In this document: positions 41,949 to 51,020 of the stretch, piece after piece
How positions within the stretch are numbered: position 1 is the stretch's first letter
Layout of the letters: every line of letters begins with the position of its first letter
NCBI GenBank assembly: GCA_963732405.1
Contig: CAVSZG010000001.1
Span: forward strand, 2,666,001-2,730,000
Reading direction: 5' to 3'
Origin: JAUIAI01 sp963732405
Lineage (GTDB): Bacteria; Pseudomonadota; Gammaproteobacteria; Burkholderiales; Burkholderiaceae_E
Length of the DNA stretch: 64,000 nt
Position numbers and translations under genes: made by a program
The notes under the pieces: model-generated
Database searches by the model: none
What the model saw: the letters and a program-made list of their open reading frames with translations, nothing else
What the model was told of the DNA's origin: nothing

Positions 41949-43068
41949 TTTTTGCGACCGCCTGTTCGAGCGTCTGCACGGTGCGGCCGATGTTCTGCAA
42001 CTTGTCCAGGCCGAACAGACCGACCCGGAAGGTGCGGAAGTCAGCCGGTTCATCGCATTGCATCGGCACGCCGGCCGCTGTCTGCAGGCCGAGTTCGGCA
42101 AAGGCCTTGCTCGACTGCATGGCCGGATTGGTGGTGTAGCTGACCACCACGCCAGGCGACTGGAAACCCTCGGCGGCCACACTCGGATAGCCCGCCGCCT
42201 CCAGCACTCGGCGGGCCTGCCGACCCAGTTCCCACTGCGCCCTGGCCATGTTCTCAAAGCCGAGTTCGCGCGTCTGCAGCATCACATCGCGCACCTTGGC
42301 CAGTGAATCGGTGGGCAGGGTGGCGTGATACAGATGACCGCCCGCTTCGTAGGCCTCCATGATCTGCAGCCATTTTTTCAGGTCGCAGGAGTAGCTCGAA
42401 CTCGTGGTCGAATCAATGCGTTGCCGGGCGCGTTCACCGAGCATGACCAGCGCGGCGCACGGGGTTCCGCTCCAGCCCTTCTGGGGTGCCGAGATCAGCA
42501 CATCGATATCCAGGGCTTTCATGTCCAGCCACACCGTGCCCGAGGCCACGCAGTCGACCACCAGCAGGCCGTCGACCTCATGCACTGCGTCGGCCAGCGC
42601 CTTGAGGTAGTCGTCGGGCAGGATCATGCCGGCCGAGGTTTCAACATGCGGGGCAAAGACGACGGCAGGCTTGTTGCGCCGGATCGCGGCGGTGACTTCA
42701 TCGATGGGTGCGGGCGTGAACGGCGCCTGCGTGCCCGGTTTGACCTGGCGCGCCTTCATCACGGTTTCGCCGGCCACCACGCCGCCCATCGAGAAGATCT
42801 GCGACCATCGATAGCTGAACCAACCATTGCGCACCACCAGCACCTGCTGGCCACCGGCAAACTGGCGGGCGACTGCCTCCATGCCGAAGGTGCCGCTGCC
42901 GGGGACGATGATGGCGCTATGACCGTTATAGACCGACTTCAGGATCGCGGACATGTCGTTCATCACGCCCTGAAAACGCTTGGACATGTGATTGAGCGCG
43001 CGATCGGTGTAGACCACCGAATATTCCAGCAATCCGTCCGGATCGATATCGGGTAGCAGGGCAGGCAT
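41941..43068 (-). CDS. class V aminotransferase (alanine/serine-glyoxylate-like)
   Basis: This PLP-dependent fold-type I enzyme, 375 residues, is of the alanine-glyoxylate/serine-pyruvate type. PGSGTFGMEAVARQ binds the PLP phosphate; VVDCVASGTVWLDM contains the ring-pairing Asp; the Schiff-base lysine is in LISAPQKGWSGTP. The start at 43068 has AAGGACC ahead of it. It is the last gene of a six-gene unit, and its 3' end overlaps the MarR gene 3' end by 8 bases. Its amino acceptor/donor cannot be assigned from sequence. Confidence 0.88.
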   Translation of the reverse strand: MPALLPDIDPDGLLEYSVVYTDRALNHMSKRFQGVMNDMSAILKSVYNGHSAIIVPGSGTFGMEAVARQFAGGQQVLVVRNGWFSYRWSQIFSMGGVVAGETVMKARQVKPGTQAPFTPAPIDEVTAAIRRNKPAVVFAPHVETSAGMILPDDYLKALADAVHEVDGLLVVDCVASGTVWLDMKALDIDVLISAPQKGWSGTPCAALVMLGERARQRIDSTTSSSYSCDLKKWLQIMEAYEAGGHLYHATLPTDSLAKVRDVMLQTRELGFENMARAQWELGRQARRVLEAAGYPSVAAEGFQSPGVVVSYTTNPAMQSSKAFAELGLQTAAGVPMQCDEPADFRTFRVGLFGLDKLQNIGRTVQTLEQAVAKIT

Positions 43069-43148
43069 GTGTGGTCCTTGTGGGGTCTGATCCATCGGCT
43101 GCAAGCGTATCACGCGCAACCGAGCCGATCCGGTTCGGCCAGCCGTCG

Positions 43149-44030
43149 TCAGGGGTTCCGGGTGAACTGCAGCAATACGCCGTTGGCCCGGTCAGCGGGA
43201 ATCCAGGCCTGCTTGCGTCCTGGCTCCGGCGTGGCCCCGGTGCAGCCGATCGCCGCCTCGATATCGTCCACGCCGATGACCAGCGCGGCGACCCCTTCCC
43301 TGGGCAGGGACCCGTGCGCTGCCTGGGGATGGCGGGCCAGGAAGGCATCGGGCGAGAGCATATCGATGCTGCCTCGAAACGGTGCGGTGGGCAGGCGAAA
43401 TCCGGCATGGCCATCGGGCTGGTCCGGTGATGGCGTATCGGTCAGGTGAATCAACGCGGCGAGCTCGGCAGCCGCCTCGTTCGGCCTCGGGCTGATCAAC
43501 TCGACCCGCATAATGCGGGTGGCCGTATTCGGATGTTGCTGCAGGGCCGGGAGCCAGACGGCGTCTGGCGTGTGATGTTCGCAGGCGAACAGCCGGGTGT
43601 CCGCCGGGCGGCGGTCGAAAGGCCAGTGGAACACGCTGAACGAGGCGATCGTGGCACTACCATCGGGTCGGCTGACGGGCCGGCTGAATGACACAGGACC
43701 GACCGGTTCGATGCCGCGGGCCCGCAATGCCGCAGCACCCGCAACGGCATCGCGGGTCCGGAAGGCAATGCGTTCGATGCCCTCACCACGTCGCTGCAGA
43801 AACTGCCGGCTCGGCGCGTTGAGCGGCGTGTCATGCAGCACGCCGACCAATTCGAGGTAGTCATGGGCCAGCATCATGGTGTAATTGCCGGTGCCCACAT
43901 GTTCGCTGTGCGTGCCGCGCGGCGAGAGTTGAAACCCCAGCGCCCGCCAGTTGTCGGCGGCCCGGTCGAGGTCGTGAACCGTGACCACCACGTGATCCAT
44001 GCCGATCAGGGTGTCGAGCATGCGATGCAT
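43149..44030 (-). CDS. VOC family protein (Glyoxalase_3-like)
   Basis: This is a 293-residue protein of the vicinal oxygen chelate superfamily. The start IGMDHVVVTVHDLDRAADNW with the metal-ligand His (DHVVV) is the classical first beta-alpha-beta unit; LELVGVL carries a possible second ligand Glu. The second module begins VAALVIGVDDIEAAI. The arrangement matches PF13468-type proteins of unknown substrate. It is embedded in a catabolic-looking operon beside an RraA-like aldolase and an aminotransferase. Confidence 0.82.
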   Translation of the reverse strand: MHRMLDTLIGMDHVVVTVHDLDRAADNWRALGFQLSPRGTHSEHVGTGNYTMMLAHDYLELVGVLHDTPLNAPSRQFLQRRGEGIERIAFRTRDAVAGAAALRARGIEPVGPVSFSRPVSRPDGSATIASFSVFHWPFDRRPADTRLFACEHHTPDAVWLPALQQHPNTATRIMRVELISPRPNEAAAELAALIHLTDTPSPDQPDGHAGFRLPTAPFRGSIDMLSPDAFLARHPQAAHGSLPREGVAALVIGVDDIEAAIGCTGATPEPGRKQAWIPADRANGVLLQFTRNP

Positions 44031-44075
44031 TCTCCCGCGCAGTGAGGTGTCAGCGTGGATCGCCGGACGATGGCC

Positions 44076-44738
44076 TCAGCGATCATCGGTGATGGCCCGC
44101 AGATAAAAGGCTTCATCAAACAGGCGCACGCTGCCCGGCAGGTAAACGACCAGAATGGTGATGACCATGCCTTCGAGCGTGGCCTCGCCACCGGCAAGCA
44201 GCAGGGCATAACCCAGAAAGCCCTCGCTGGCCAATGGGGCGATGGGATCCAGCCATTGCCGCAGCGTCAGGCCGACCGTTTGTTGCAGGGCATAGACGGC
44301 GAACAGGCCGAAGAAGCCGCAGCCCAGCAGAAACACGAACAGATTGGGCGGCAGGCGACGGCGCGCGAAGGACACGAGCAGGGTCATTGCGAGCACGGGC
44401 AGCACCCCGTCCAGCATCAGTCGCAGACCCAGCGAACCCGGGTGCTCGAGCATCAGGTTGTCGAGCGAGAGGATCAAGGCCATCGAGAGAATCGCCCGCG
44501 GATAGCCCAGCACCAAGGCCAGCGCGGCGCCGCCCAGATAGTGCAGGGTGATACCGGCCGGCAGCATCGCCGTCATCTGATGGCCGATGAATACCGCCGC
44601 CGTGGCGATTGCCCAGCGGTTGTGTTCATCAATCGCGGCGCCACGCCAGTGCACGCGGCGTGCGGCTTCCATGACGATGGCCATCGCCAGTGCCGCGATC
44701 AGCAGGGCGGTGTAGGCATCCAGGTCGACATCGAGCAT
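44076..44738 (-). CDS. CbiM-like energy-coupling factor permease (stand-alone)
   Basis: This is an integral membrane protein of 220 residues with about six helices. GITLHYLGGAALALVLG and the C-terminal GGEATLEGMVITILVVYLP with FDEAFYL match the CbiM (PF01891) pattern of stand-alone proteobacterial homologues. The N-terminal M-H-I-P metal motif of true CbiM is absent, and no CbiN, CbiQ or CbiO gene is nearby, so cobalt or nickel transport is uncertain. The start at 44738 excludes a longer Arg-rich extension. Confidence 0.65.
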   Translation of the reverse strand: MLDVDLDAYTALLIAALAMAIVMEAARRVHWRGAAIDEHNRWAIATAAVFIGHQMTAMLPAGITLHYLGGAALALVLGYPRAILSMALILSLDNLMLEHPGSLGLRLMLDGVLPVLAMTLLVSFARRRLPPNLFVFLLGCGFFGLFAVYALQQTVGLTLRQWLDPIAPLASEGFLGYALLLAGGEATLEGMVITILVVYLPGSVRLFDEAFYLRAITDDR

Positions 44739-44767
44739 AGGGGTTTCCCGGAAGGCCGGCGCCGGCT

Positions 44768-45469
44768 TTAGTGGATCTCGGCCGAACTGGCCAGAGCCTT
44801 GCGCAGCTTGTCGATCGTGAAGTCGGGTGCGCGGGCGCAATCGAGAATGACGGCCTCGCGTCGTACCAGCAGATTCACCGCCGCCGGAATCTTGTCGACC
44901 ACGCCGGCCGGGACCACCACCGCGCCGTGACGATCGGCATGGATGATGTCGCCATCGACCACCGTCATGCCGAATACATTGACCGGCGTGGCGAACTCAG
45001 TGACATGGACCCAGGCATGACTGGGTCCGACCTTGCCGGCCAGCATCTGGAAGCCGGGTGCACATTGGTCCAGGTCGCGGATCGAACCATTGGTCACCAG
45101 GCCCAGGCAACCGAGCCCCAGATGAATGGCTGTATTGACTTCGCCCCAGAATGCGCCGAACCCCGGATTCGGATCAAGATCCTGAATCACGCTGATCGTG
45201 GGCAGTTGGCTATCGGCAACGTATTCATAGTAGGCGACACGGTGCGCGGCGGCCTGCGCGCCGACGCGATGAGAGGGTGCAAGCGCGCGAATCATCGCGG
45301 TCTTGGCCACGCCGACCATAGGCGGAAAATCCGGACCGCGGCACACCATGTTTTCGACGGTGAAGCCGGTGGCTCGACGCTCGGGTGCAACCAGTTCCAG
45401 CGCATTGCAGATCGTGGGTGTATCCCATTGACGGAGCGTGTCGAGGGCGGCGGCGGATATCTGGCTCAT
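44768..45469 (-). CDS. RraA-like family protein (HMG/CHA aldolase or related)
   Basis: This is a 233-residue protein of the RraA/4-hydroxy-4-methyl-2-oxoglutarate aldolase family. The N-terminal DTPTICNALELV is characteristic. LGCLGLVTNGSIRDLDQ holds the G-x-x-RD metal/substrate motif (about 135), and DIIHADRHGAVVVP the conserved C-terminal strand. Members act as pyruvate-releasing aldolases in aromatic-acid catabolism or as dehydrated variants without known substrates. It is coupled in one strand unit with MFS, permease, VOC and aminotransferase genes. Confidence 0.85.
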   Translation of the reverse strand: MSQISAAALDTLRQWDTPTICNALELVAPERRATGFTVENMVCRGPDFPPMVGVAKTAMIRALAPSHRVGAQAAAHRVAYYEYVADSQLPTISVIQDLDPNPGFGAFWGEVNTAIHLGLGCLGLVTNGSIRDLDQCAPGFQMLAGKVGPSHAWVHVTEFATPVNVFGMTVVDGDIIHADRHGAVVVPAGVVDKIPAAVNLLVRREAVILDCARAPDFTIDKLRKALASSAEIH

Positions 45470-45530
45470 GGGGTCTCTCGGTTCATGGGTTGGCGCAGGC
45501 TGCGCGTTTCAGTCCGGCATCATGCCATGA

Positions 45531-46700
45531 TCACACCGGATCCCGGCGAGCGATCAGCCACGCGGCTGCCGCCAGCATGGCACCCACCCAGCCGATGACG
45601 GCATTCATTTCAAGGGCGATGAGCAGTGAGGCGACGATGCCGCCGATCGCCTGACCCAGATACAGCGCCGAGGAATTGAGCGATGCGGTCGCCGGTGCCA
45701 GCGCGGGTGCCACCATGATCAATCGCGATTGCTGAATGGAAATCGATGCGAATCCGCCCAGTCCCCAGAGCACCATGCCCAGGCCGGCAATGGCCAACTG
45801 GCCATTGCCGTTGGCCCAGCACAGCAGACCAGTGGCGATCGAGATCAGCGTGATCTGCAGAATGCGGCCAGGCGGCATGCTGCCAGCCAGCCGTGCCGCG
45901 ATCACATTGCCCAGCACGCCACAACTGCCATAGATCGACAACAGGATGGCCAGGGCCAGCGGACCGACGTCCAGCATGCGCTTGAGCTCGGGTGCCAGGT
46001 AGGTGAGCACGACGAACTGCGCTGTCATCACGACCACGGTCACGAGCAGAATGCGCAGCAGCAGCGGCGAGCGCAGCACGTCGCGCCAGGTGTTGAGCGA
46101 GATTCGTGGCGTGATCAGGCCCGATGGCAGCGCCCACCAGAGCAGCCCGGACTGCACGAGGGCGGCGACGGCGATCGCGCCATAGGCGGTCTGCCAGCCC
46201 AGGACCGAGCCGATGTAGGCCGCCGCGGGCATGCCGAAGGCCGACGCGAGCGACCAGCCCAGAAATACGAAGGCGACGCTGCCCGCGCGCTGTTCGGGCG
46301 GCATCAGCAAGGCCACCACAGCCGCCGCCTGTGGCGTGTAAATCGCAGCAGCCATCACCGTGACGAGTCGCACGACCAACAACCCGTTAAAGTCGGTGAT
46401 CAGGGTCGATACACCATAGCCGCCCACATACAACAGAAAGCAGGCGGCGAGCAGTGGTCGTCGGTCCACCCGCGCCAGCAGCCAGGCCAGGGCGGGCGCG
46501 CCGATGCCCAGGACAATGGCAGCGGCCCAGATCAGCGAACCGGCCTGTGCGATCGAGGTGTGGAAGTCGACGGCCAGCCGATCGAGCAGGCCGGTGGGGG
46601 CGAGCACGCCGGTGCCGATCGTGAGATTGCCCAGCATCAGCAACCACAGTGTCAGCCGGATCGGGACCGTCCGACCGGGCGCGGGTGGACTGGCCCTCAT
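45531..46700 (-). CDS. MFS transporter
   Basis: This is a 12-helix major facilitator of 389 residues, similar to the DHA1/AraJ group. The loop 2-3 motif appears as LLARVDRRPLL, and helix 4 as VRLVTVMAAAIYTPQAAAVVALL, resembling DHA1 motif B-C. The start is ATG 46700 (MRASPPAP), five bases after the thioesterase stop. It may move the substrate or product of the downstream enzymes. The directions and substrate are unknown. Confidence 0.88.
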   Translation of the reverse strand: MRASPPAPGRTVPIRLTLWLLMLGNLTIGTGVLAPTGLLDRLAVDFHTSIAQAGSLIWAAAIVLGIGAPALAWLLARVDRRPLLAACFLLYVGGYGVSTLITDFNGLLVVRLVTVMAAAIYTPQAAAVVALLMPPEQRAGSVAFVFLGWSLASAFGMPAAAYIGSVLGWQTAYGAIAVAALVQSGLLWWALPSGLITPRISLNTWRDVLRSPLLLRILLVTVVVMTAQFVVLTYLAPELKRMLDVGPLALAILLSIYGSCGVLGNVIAARLAGSMPPGRILQITLISIATGLLCWANGNGQLAIAGLGMVLWGLGGFASISIQQSRLIMVAPALAPATASLNSSALYLGQAIGGIVASLLIALEMNAVIGWVGAMLAAAAWLIARRDPV

Positions 46701-46705
46701 ACGGG

Positions 46706-47245
46706 TCAACTCACGATGTAGGTGGCCGCGCCCGTGGCAATCAGTCTTGCCTGATCGTTGTGCAATTCCATCTGCGTGCTGGCAATCCGTCGGCCTAGGC
46801 GGACGATTCGCGCGCTGGCGGCGAAGCGTTCGCCAATCCCCTGGCGCAGATAGTCGATGCGCAGGTCGACGGTGCCGAGCATGGCGAAACGTTCCATCAC
46901 GGCGTTCGCCGACTCGTGTTTGAAGTACTCGGCCATCGCCCACATCACGGCCAGCCCCCCGGTCGCATCGAGCACCGCCGAGATCACGCCGCCGTGCAGT
47001 CGACCGTAGAGGTAATGGCCGACCAGTTCGGGGCGCATCGAGAAGCCGATGCGCACATCGTCGGGCGAGAGTGAATCGACATGAAAACCCAGGAATTCAT
47101 TGAAGGTGATCTTGTGTTCGAACAACTCGCGAACAGCCGCTTCAATGCGTTGCTGTTGGTCAGGCGAGCGACGCGGTCCGTTGCTCGGCACAGAAGTGAT
47201 CTCGGCTTCGCTGGCGTCTGACTCGGGCTTGACGGGCACATTCAT
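46706..47245 (-). CDS. PaaI/YiiD-like hotdog thioesterase family protein
   Basis: This is a 179-residue hotdog-fold protein. The motif GRLHGGVISAVLDATGGLAVM (about residue 82) matches the thioesterase (4HBT/PaaI) consensus with HGG. A 40-residue hydrophilic N-terminal tail precedes it. It is the first gene of the minus-strand six-gene unit, just downstream of the GC-rich repeat element. An acyl-CoA thioesterase function is expected; substrate unknown. Confidence 0.86.
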   Translation of the reverse strand: MNVPVKPESDASEAEITSVPSNGPRRSPDQQQRIEAAVRELFEHKITFNEFLGFHVDSLSPDDVRIGFSMRPELVGHYLYGRLHGGVISAVLDATGGLAVMWAMAEYFKHESANAVMERFAMLGTVDLRIDYLRQGIGERFAASARIVRLGRRIASTQMELHNDQARLIATGAATYIVS

Positions 47246-47387
47246 CTCATTTGTCCAAGGTGTGCGGCGCGCGATCCGCTTGGGATGCCAGCAAGCTGCG
47301 GCATGAAGTAGCAGCGCAACCGATGCACGGCGGCCGCCTGGCCCGGGTACGAGCGCGCGGCCGTCCGAAGCCGTTCCCGGGCCAGGC

Positions 47388-47434
47388 AGCCCCCCCGGGG
47401 GGCAGCGAGAAGCGAAGCGACGAGCGTGGGGGCT
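47388..47434. repeat. GC-rich palindromic intergenic element after selO
   Basis: AGCCCCC (47388-47394) and GGGGGCT (47428-47434) are the outer arms, and a C7G6 palindrome lies between them, together with a GAAGCGAAGCGACGAGCG run. Read on the minus strand it follows the selO stop and could act as a terminator. I recall similar elements scattered after genes in many Burkholderiales genomes, but have not checked. Confidence 0.6.
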
Positions 47435-47446
47435 CCTTCTTTCATT

Positions 47447-48968
47447 TTATGTTCCGCAGAAGGTCCGGTAGCCTGGGTTCCCGTCGGCCGGTGGCAGCGA
47501 CAAGTCGGCCAGATCGTCATTCGGTTCGAACGGCCGGGATATCGCGGCCAGCAGTCGGTCGAACAGACTCAGGTCGTTGCGCTGCCAGGCCGCCTCGAGA
47601 AGCTGCCTCGACCTGATGGTTGCGCGGAATGAACAGCGGATTCACCCGGTTCATCGCTGCGGCACGGGTCTGTTCATCGAGTGTTTCCTGCGTCAGGCGG
47701 CTGCGCCAGTCGGCGATCCAGGCCTGGCCATCGGCATCCCGACCGAGCAATTTGTTCAGGGGCTGGCCCTCGCCGGCGGCGGCGCTCCCAAGGGCCCGGA
47801 AGGTCAGCGTAAAGTCGCAGCGCTGCTGCGCCATGGACGTCAGCAGGCGCTCGATCAGGCTCGCATCATCGGCCTGCGCCGTGCTCAGACCTAGTTTGGC
47901 CCGCATCCCGGTTAGCCAGTGGGCCTGATACCGGGGTCGGAAGCCGGTCACGATCGGGGTGGCCAGGCCGACAGCCTGATCCGGATCCGGGTCGATCAGT
48001 GGCAGCAGGGCTTCGGCCAGTCGTGCCAGATTCCACTGCGCGATCGCGGGCTGGTTGACATAGGCATAGCGGCCCTGATGATCGATCGAGCTGAAGACGG
48101 TTTGCGGATCGTAGACGTCCAGAAACGCACACGGCCCGTAGTCGATCGTTTCACCCGATATCGTCATGTTGTCGGTATTCATCACGCCGTGGATGAAACC
48201 CACCTGCATCCACGCAGCGATCAGTGCGGCCTGGGCATCGCAGACCACATCGAGCAGGGCCAGTGCCGGACGATCGGCGCCAGCCAGCGCGGGATAGTGT
48301 CGCGCGATGGCATAGTGAACGAGCTGCCCGACCTTGTCATGTTCCTCCCGCGCAGCGAAGAACTGGAAAGTGCCCACGCGCAGATGACTCGCCGCGACCC
48401 GGGTCAGCACGGCACCGGGTTGCGGCGGATCGCGAAACACCGGCTCGCCGGTCAGCGCGGCGGCCAGCGCCCGGGTGCTGGGAATGCCCAGCGCATGCAT
48501 GGCCTCGCCGATCAGATATTCGCGCAGCACCGGGCCCAGGGCCGCCTTGCCATCGCCGCGTCGCGAGAAGGGGGTGCGTCCCGAGCCTTTGAGCGCTATG
48601 TCGCGGCGGTGGCCATGAACATCGATGAGTTCGCCGAGCAACACCGCCCGACCATCACCCAATTGCGGCGAAAATCCGCCGAACTGATGTCCGGCATAGG
48701 CCTGGGCGATTGGTTCGGCACCGGCCGGACAGGCGCTGCCCGAGAACAGGGCGGCGCCCACCGTTTCGGGCATTGACGCCAGGTCGAGTCGCAACTCCGC
48801 AGCCAGTGGATGATTGATCCGCAGCAGCGTCGGGGACTCGGCCGGCTCGGGCCAGACGTTCGCATAAAAACCGGGGAGCTCGCGCGCGTAGGTGTTGTCG
48901 AATTCAAATCGGGGTTCGTCGATGACAACACGCGCATCGACGGCTGGTGGACTGACGGAATGACTCAT
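47447..48968 (-). pseudogene. selO: SelO-family protein AMPylase, frameshifted near the C-terminus
   Basis: SelO (YdiU) is a pseudokinase-fold enzyme that transfers AMP to Ser/Thr/Tyr of proteins during redox stress. The frame from ATG 48968 carries the family segments AQAYAGHQFGGFSPQLGDGRA, ALKGSGRTPFSRRGDGKAAL and GVMNTDNMTISGETIDYGP (catalytic loop). After FIPRNHQVEAA the reading frame diverges. Removing one base at about 47600 (the AA in GAGAAGCTG) restores LEAAWQRNDL and a further 45 or so residues ending NPGYRTFCGT, the normal SelO C-terminus with its conserved Cys, to a TAA at 47447. As given, the frame ends at 47517 with a foreign tail. This may be a real frameshift or a sequencing error. 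It overlaps the biotin-carboxylase stop by ATGA. Confidence 0.9.
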
Positions 48969-51016
48969 GGTGCGCTTGGCCGGGATGGGTTGGTTTGTTT
49001 GTCGGGGTCGGAACCGGACGACGCATCGGCTTGCGCCTCGATGATCAGCAGTTCGGCATCCGGTGCGACCTGATCTCCGGGGCGCACCAGACATTGGCTG
49101 ATCGTGCCGGTAATGTCAGCGGCGATCCGGTGCTCCATTTTCATCGACTCCAGTGACAGAAGATGCTGGCCGGTCTGCACCCGATCGCCGACCCCGACCA
49201 TCACCGCCGCGACCTGGCCGTGCATGCCGGCGCGGATCCGACCGGTGCCGGCGCGCGCGCTGCGTTCGGTCTGCCGAGCCGACAGCATCGTGAATGATGC
49301 GCATTGCTCATCCAGGGCGAGCCAGCGAATGCCATCGGCATCGGCGGGCGACAGGTGATAACTCAGACTCATGCCGTCGATCTCGACCCGCTGATCATCC
49401 ACCGGAAGCAGTTCATGATCAGGCCCACCATCGACGCTGACCGTCAGGCGCCGCGGGCCATGCAGGCTGACCGCCAGCGACACCCGCCGGCCATCGAGGT
49501 CCAGTTGCAGTGGCGCGGCCAATGGCTTGCCCGAACTGAATCCGGCCAGTTCACCATGGATCTGCGCGAGTTGCCAGACCGGTAATGCGGCGGCGGCGGC
49601 CAGCCAGCGTGACGCCGCGGCCGGCCGGTGCAGTGAGGGCAGGGACTCATCCAGCCATTGTGTGTTCATCGTGGCCTGCACGAAGGCCGGATGGGCCAGG
49701 CAGGCTCGCAGAAATTCCCTGTTATTCCGGATGCCAACCAGGCGGGTGCCGGCCAGCGCATGGTCGAGTTGTCGGCGGGCCGAGTCACGATCGGGTCCAT
49801 GGACGATGAGCTTGGCGATCATCGAATCGTAGTGGCGCGGTATGCTCGCCTGCGCAGCCAGGCCGTGATCGATGCGCAGACTCGCCTGCTCGTCGGGAAA
49901 CCGGTAGTGGCTGAGCTGACCGGCCTGGGGGACGAAACCATTCCAGGGGTCTTCGGCACACAGTCTTGCCTCGATCGCGTGTCCGTTGAACCGGATATCC
50001 TGTTGACGCAGCGCGAGCGGCTCACCCATGGCGATCGTGAGCTGCAGTTGCACGATGTCCAGGCCGGTGATCATTTCCGTGACCGGATGCTCGACCTGCA
50101 GGCGTGTGTTCATCTCGAGAAAATGGAATCGACCATCATCGGCGAGCAGAAACTCGACCGTGCCGGCACCGACATAGCCGGCCTCGCGAGCCAGGGCCAC
50201 CGTCGCCGCACCCATGGTCTCGCGCAAGGATGACGACAGGCCGGGGGCGGGTGCCTCCTCGAGAATCTTCTGATGACGTCGCTGGGTGGAGCAGTCGCGC
50301 TCGCCCAGGTGTAGTACGCTGCCCTGCGAATCGGCGATGAGCTGGAATTCGATGTGCCGCGCCGCCCGAATCCAGGGCTCAACGAGCATCTGATCCGAGC
50401 CGAAGGCGGCCAGCGCCTCCAGACGCGCCGCGGCCAGGGCTTCGCTGAAGGCGTCGGCCGAATCCACACGCCGCATGCCACGCCCACCGCCGCCGGCAGC
50501 GGCCTTGATGAGCAAGGGGTAACCAGTGCGGGCGCCGATCGCCGCCGGGTCGTCGCCGCTCAGGGCTTCGCCCAATGATGGAATGTTAAGACGCCGGGCC
50601 AGCTGTTTGGCCATGGCCTTGTTGCCCAGCGCACGCATCGCGTCGGCCGACGGGCCCACGAAGATCAGCCCGCGATCGGCACAGGCCTGCGCGAAGCGAT
50701 CATTCTCGGCCAGGAAACCATAGCCCGGATGCACGGCCTGTGCGCCGCTGCGCGCTGCCGCGTCGAGCACGGCCTCGATGTCCAGGTAACTCTGCGCGGC
50801 CGGGGCCGGCCCGATCACCACAGCCTGGTCGGCCATGTCGACATGCCGGGCCTGGCGATCGGCCTCGGAACAGATCGCCACGGTGCTGATGCCCATGGCT
50901 CGTGCACTGCGGATGATCCGGCAGGCAATCTCGCCCCGGTTGGCCACCAGCAGACTGTCGAAGCGCCCGAACCGGGGGGGCGCGCAGGCCGCTGCGGGAT
51001 GGACGAGGTCACTCAT
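48965..51016 (-). CDS. acyl-CoA carboxylase biotin-containing alpha subunit (AtuF-like)
   Basis: This is a 683-residue protein with biotin carboxylase, BT and BCCP domains. LVANRGEIACRIIRSAR opens the biotin carboxylase (residues about 20-480); AAAGGGGRGMR is the ATP-grasp loop; MNTRLQVEHPVTE is the catalytic segment. The biotinyl lysine is in SLESMKMEH near residue 620. Such subunits carboxylate 3-methylcrotonyl-CoA or geranyl-CoA with their beta partner. The adjacent beta subunit and dehydrogenase resemble AtuC and AtuD, so the geranyl-CoA type is favoured. It follows the dehydrogenase by 4 bases. Confidence 0.92.
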   Translation of the reverse strand: MSDLVHPAAACAPPRFGRFDSLLVANRGEIACRIIRSARAMGISTVAICSEADRQARHVDMADQAVVIGPAPAAQSYLDIEAVLDAAARSGAQAVHPGYGFLAENDRFAQACADRGLIFVGPSADAMRALGNKAMAKQLARRLNIPSLGEALSGDDPAAIGARTGYPLLIKAAAGGGGRGMRRVDSADAFSEALAAARLEALAAFGSDQMLVEPWIRAARHIEFQLIADSQGSVLHLGERDCSTQRRHQKILEEAPAPGLSSSLRETMGAATVALAREAGYVGAGTVEFLLADDGRFHFLEMNTRLQVEHPVTEMITGLDIVQLQLTIAMGEPLALRQQDIRFNGHAIEARLCAEDPWNGFVPQAGQLSHYRFPDEQASLRIDHGLAAQASIPRHYDSMIAKLIVHGPDRDSARRQLDHALAGTRLVGIRNNREFLRACLAHPAFVQATMNTQWLDESLPSLHRPAAASRWLAAAAALPVWQLAQIHGELAGFSSGKPLAAPLQLDLDGRRVSLAVSLHGPRRLTVSVDGGPDHELLPVDDQRVEIDGMSLSYHLSPADADGIRWLALDEQCASFTMLSARQTERSARAGTGRIRAGMHGQVAAVMVGVGDRVQTGQHLLSLESMKMEHRIAADITGTISQCLVRPGDQVAPDAELLIIEAQADASSGSDPDKQTNPSRPSAP

Positions 51017-51020
51017 CGGA

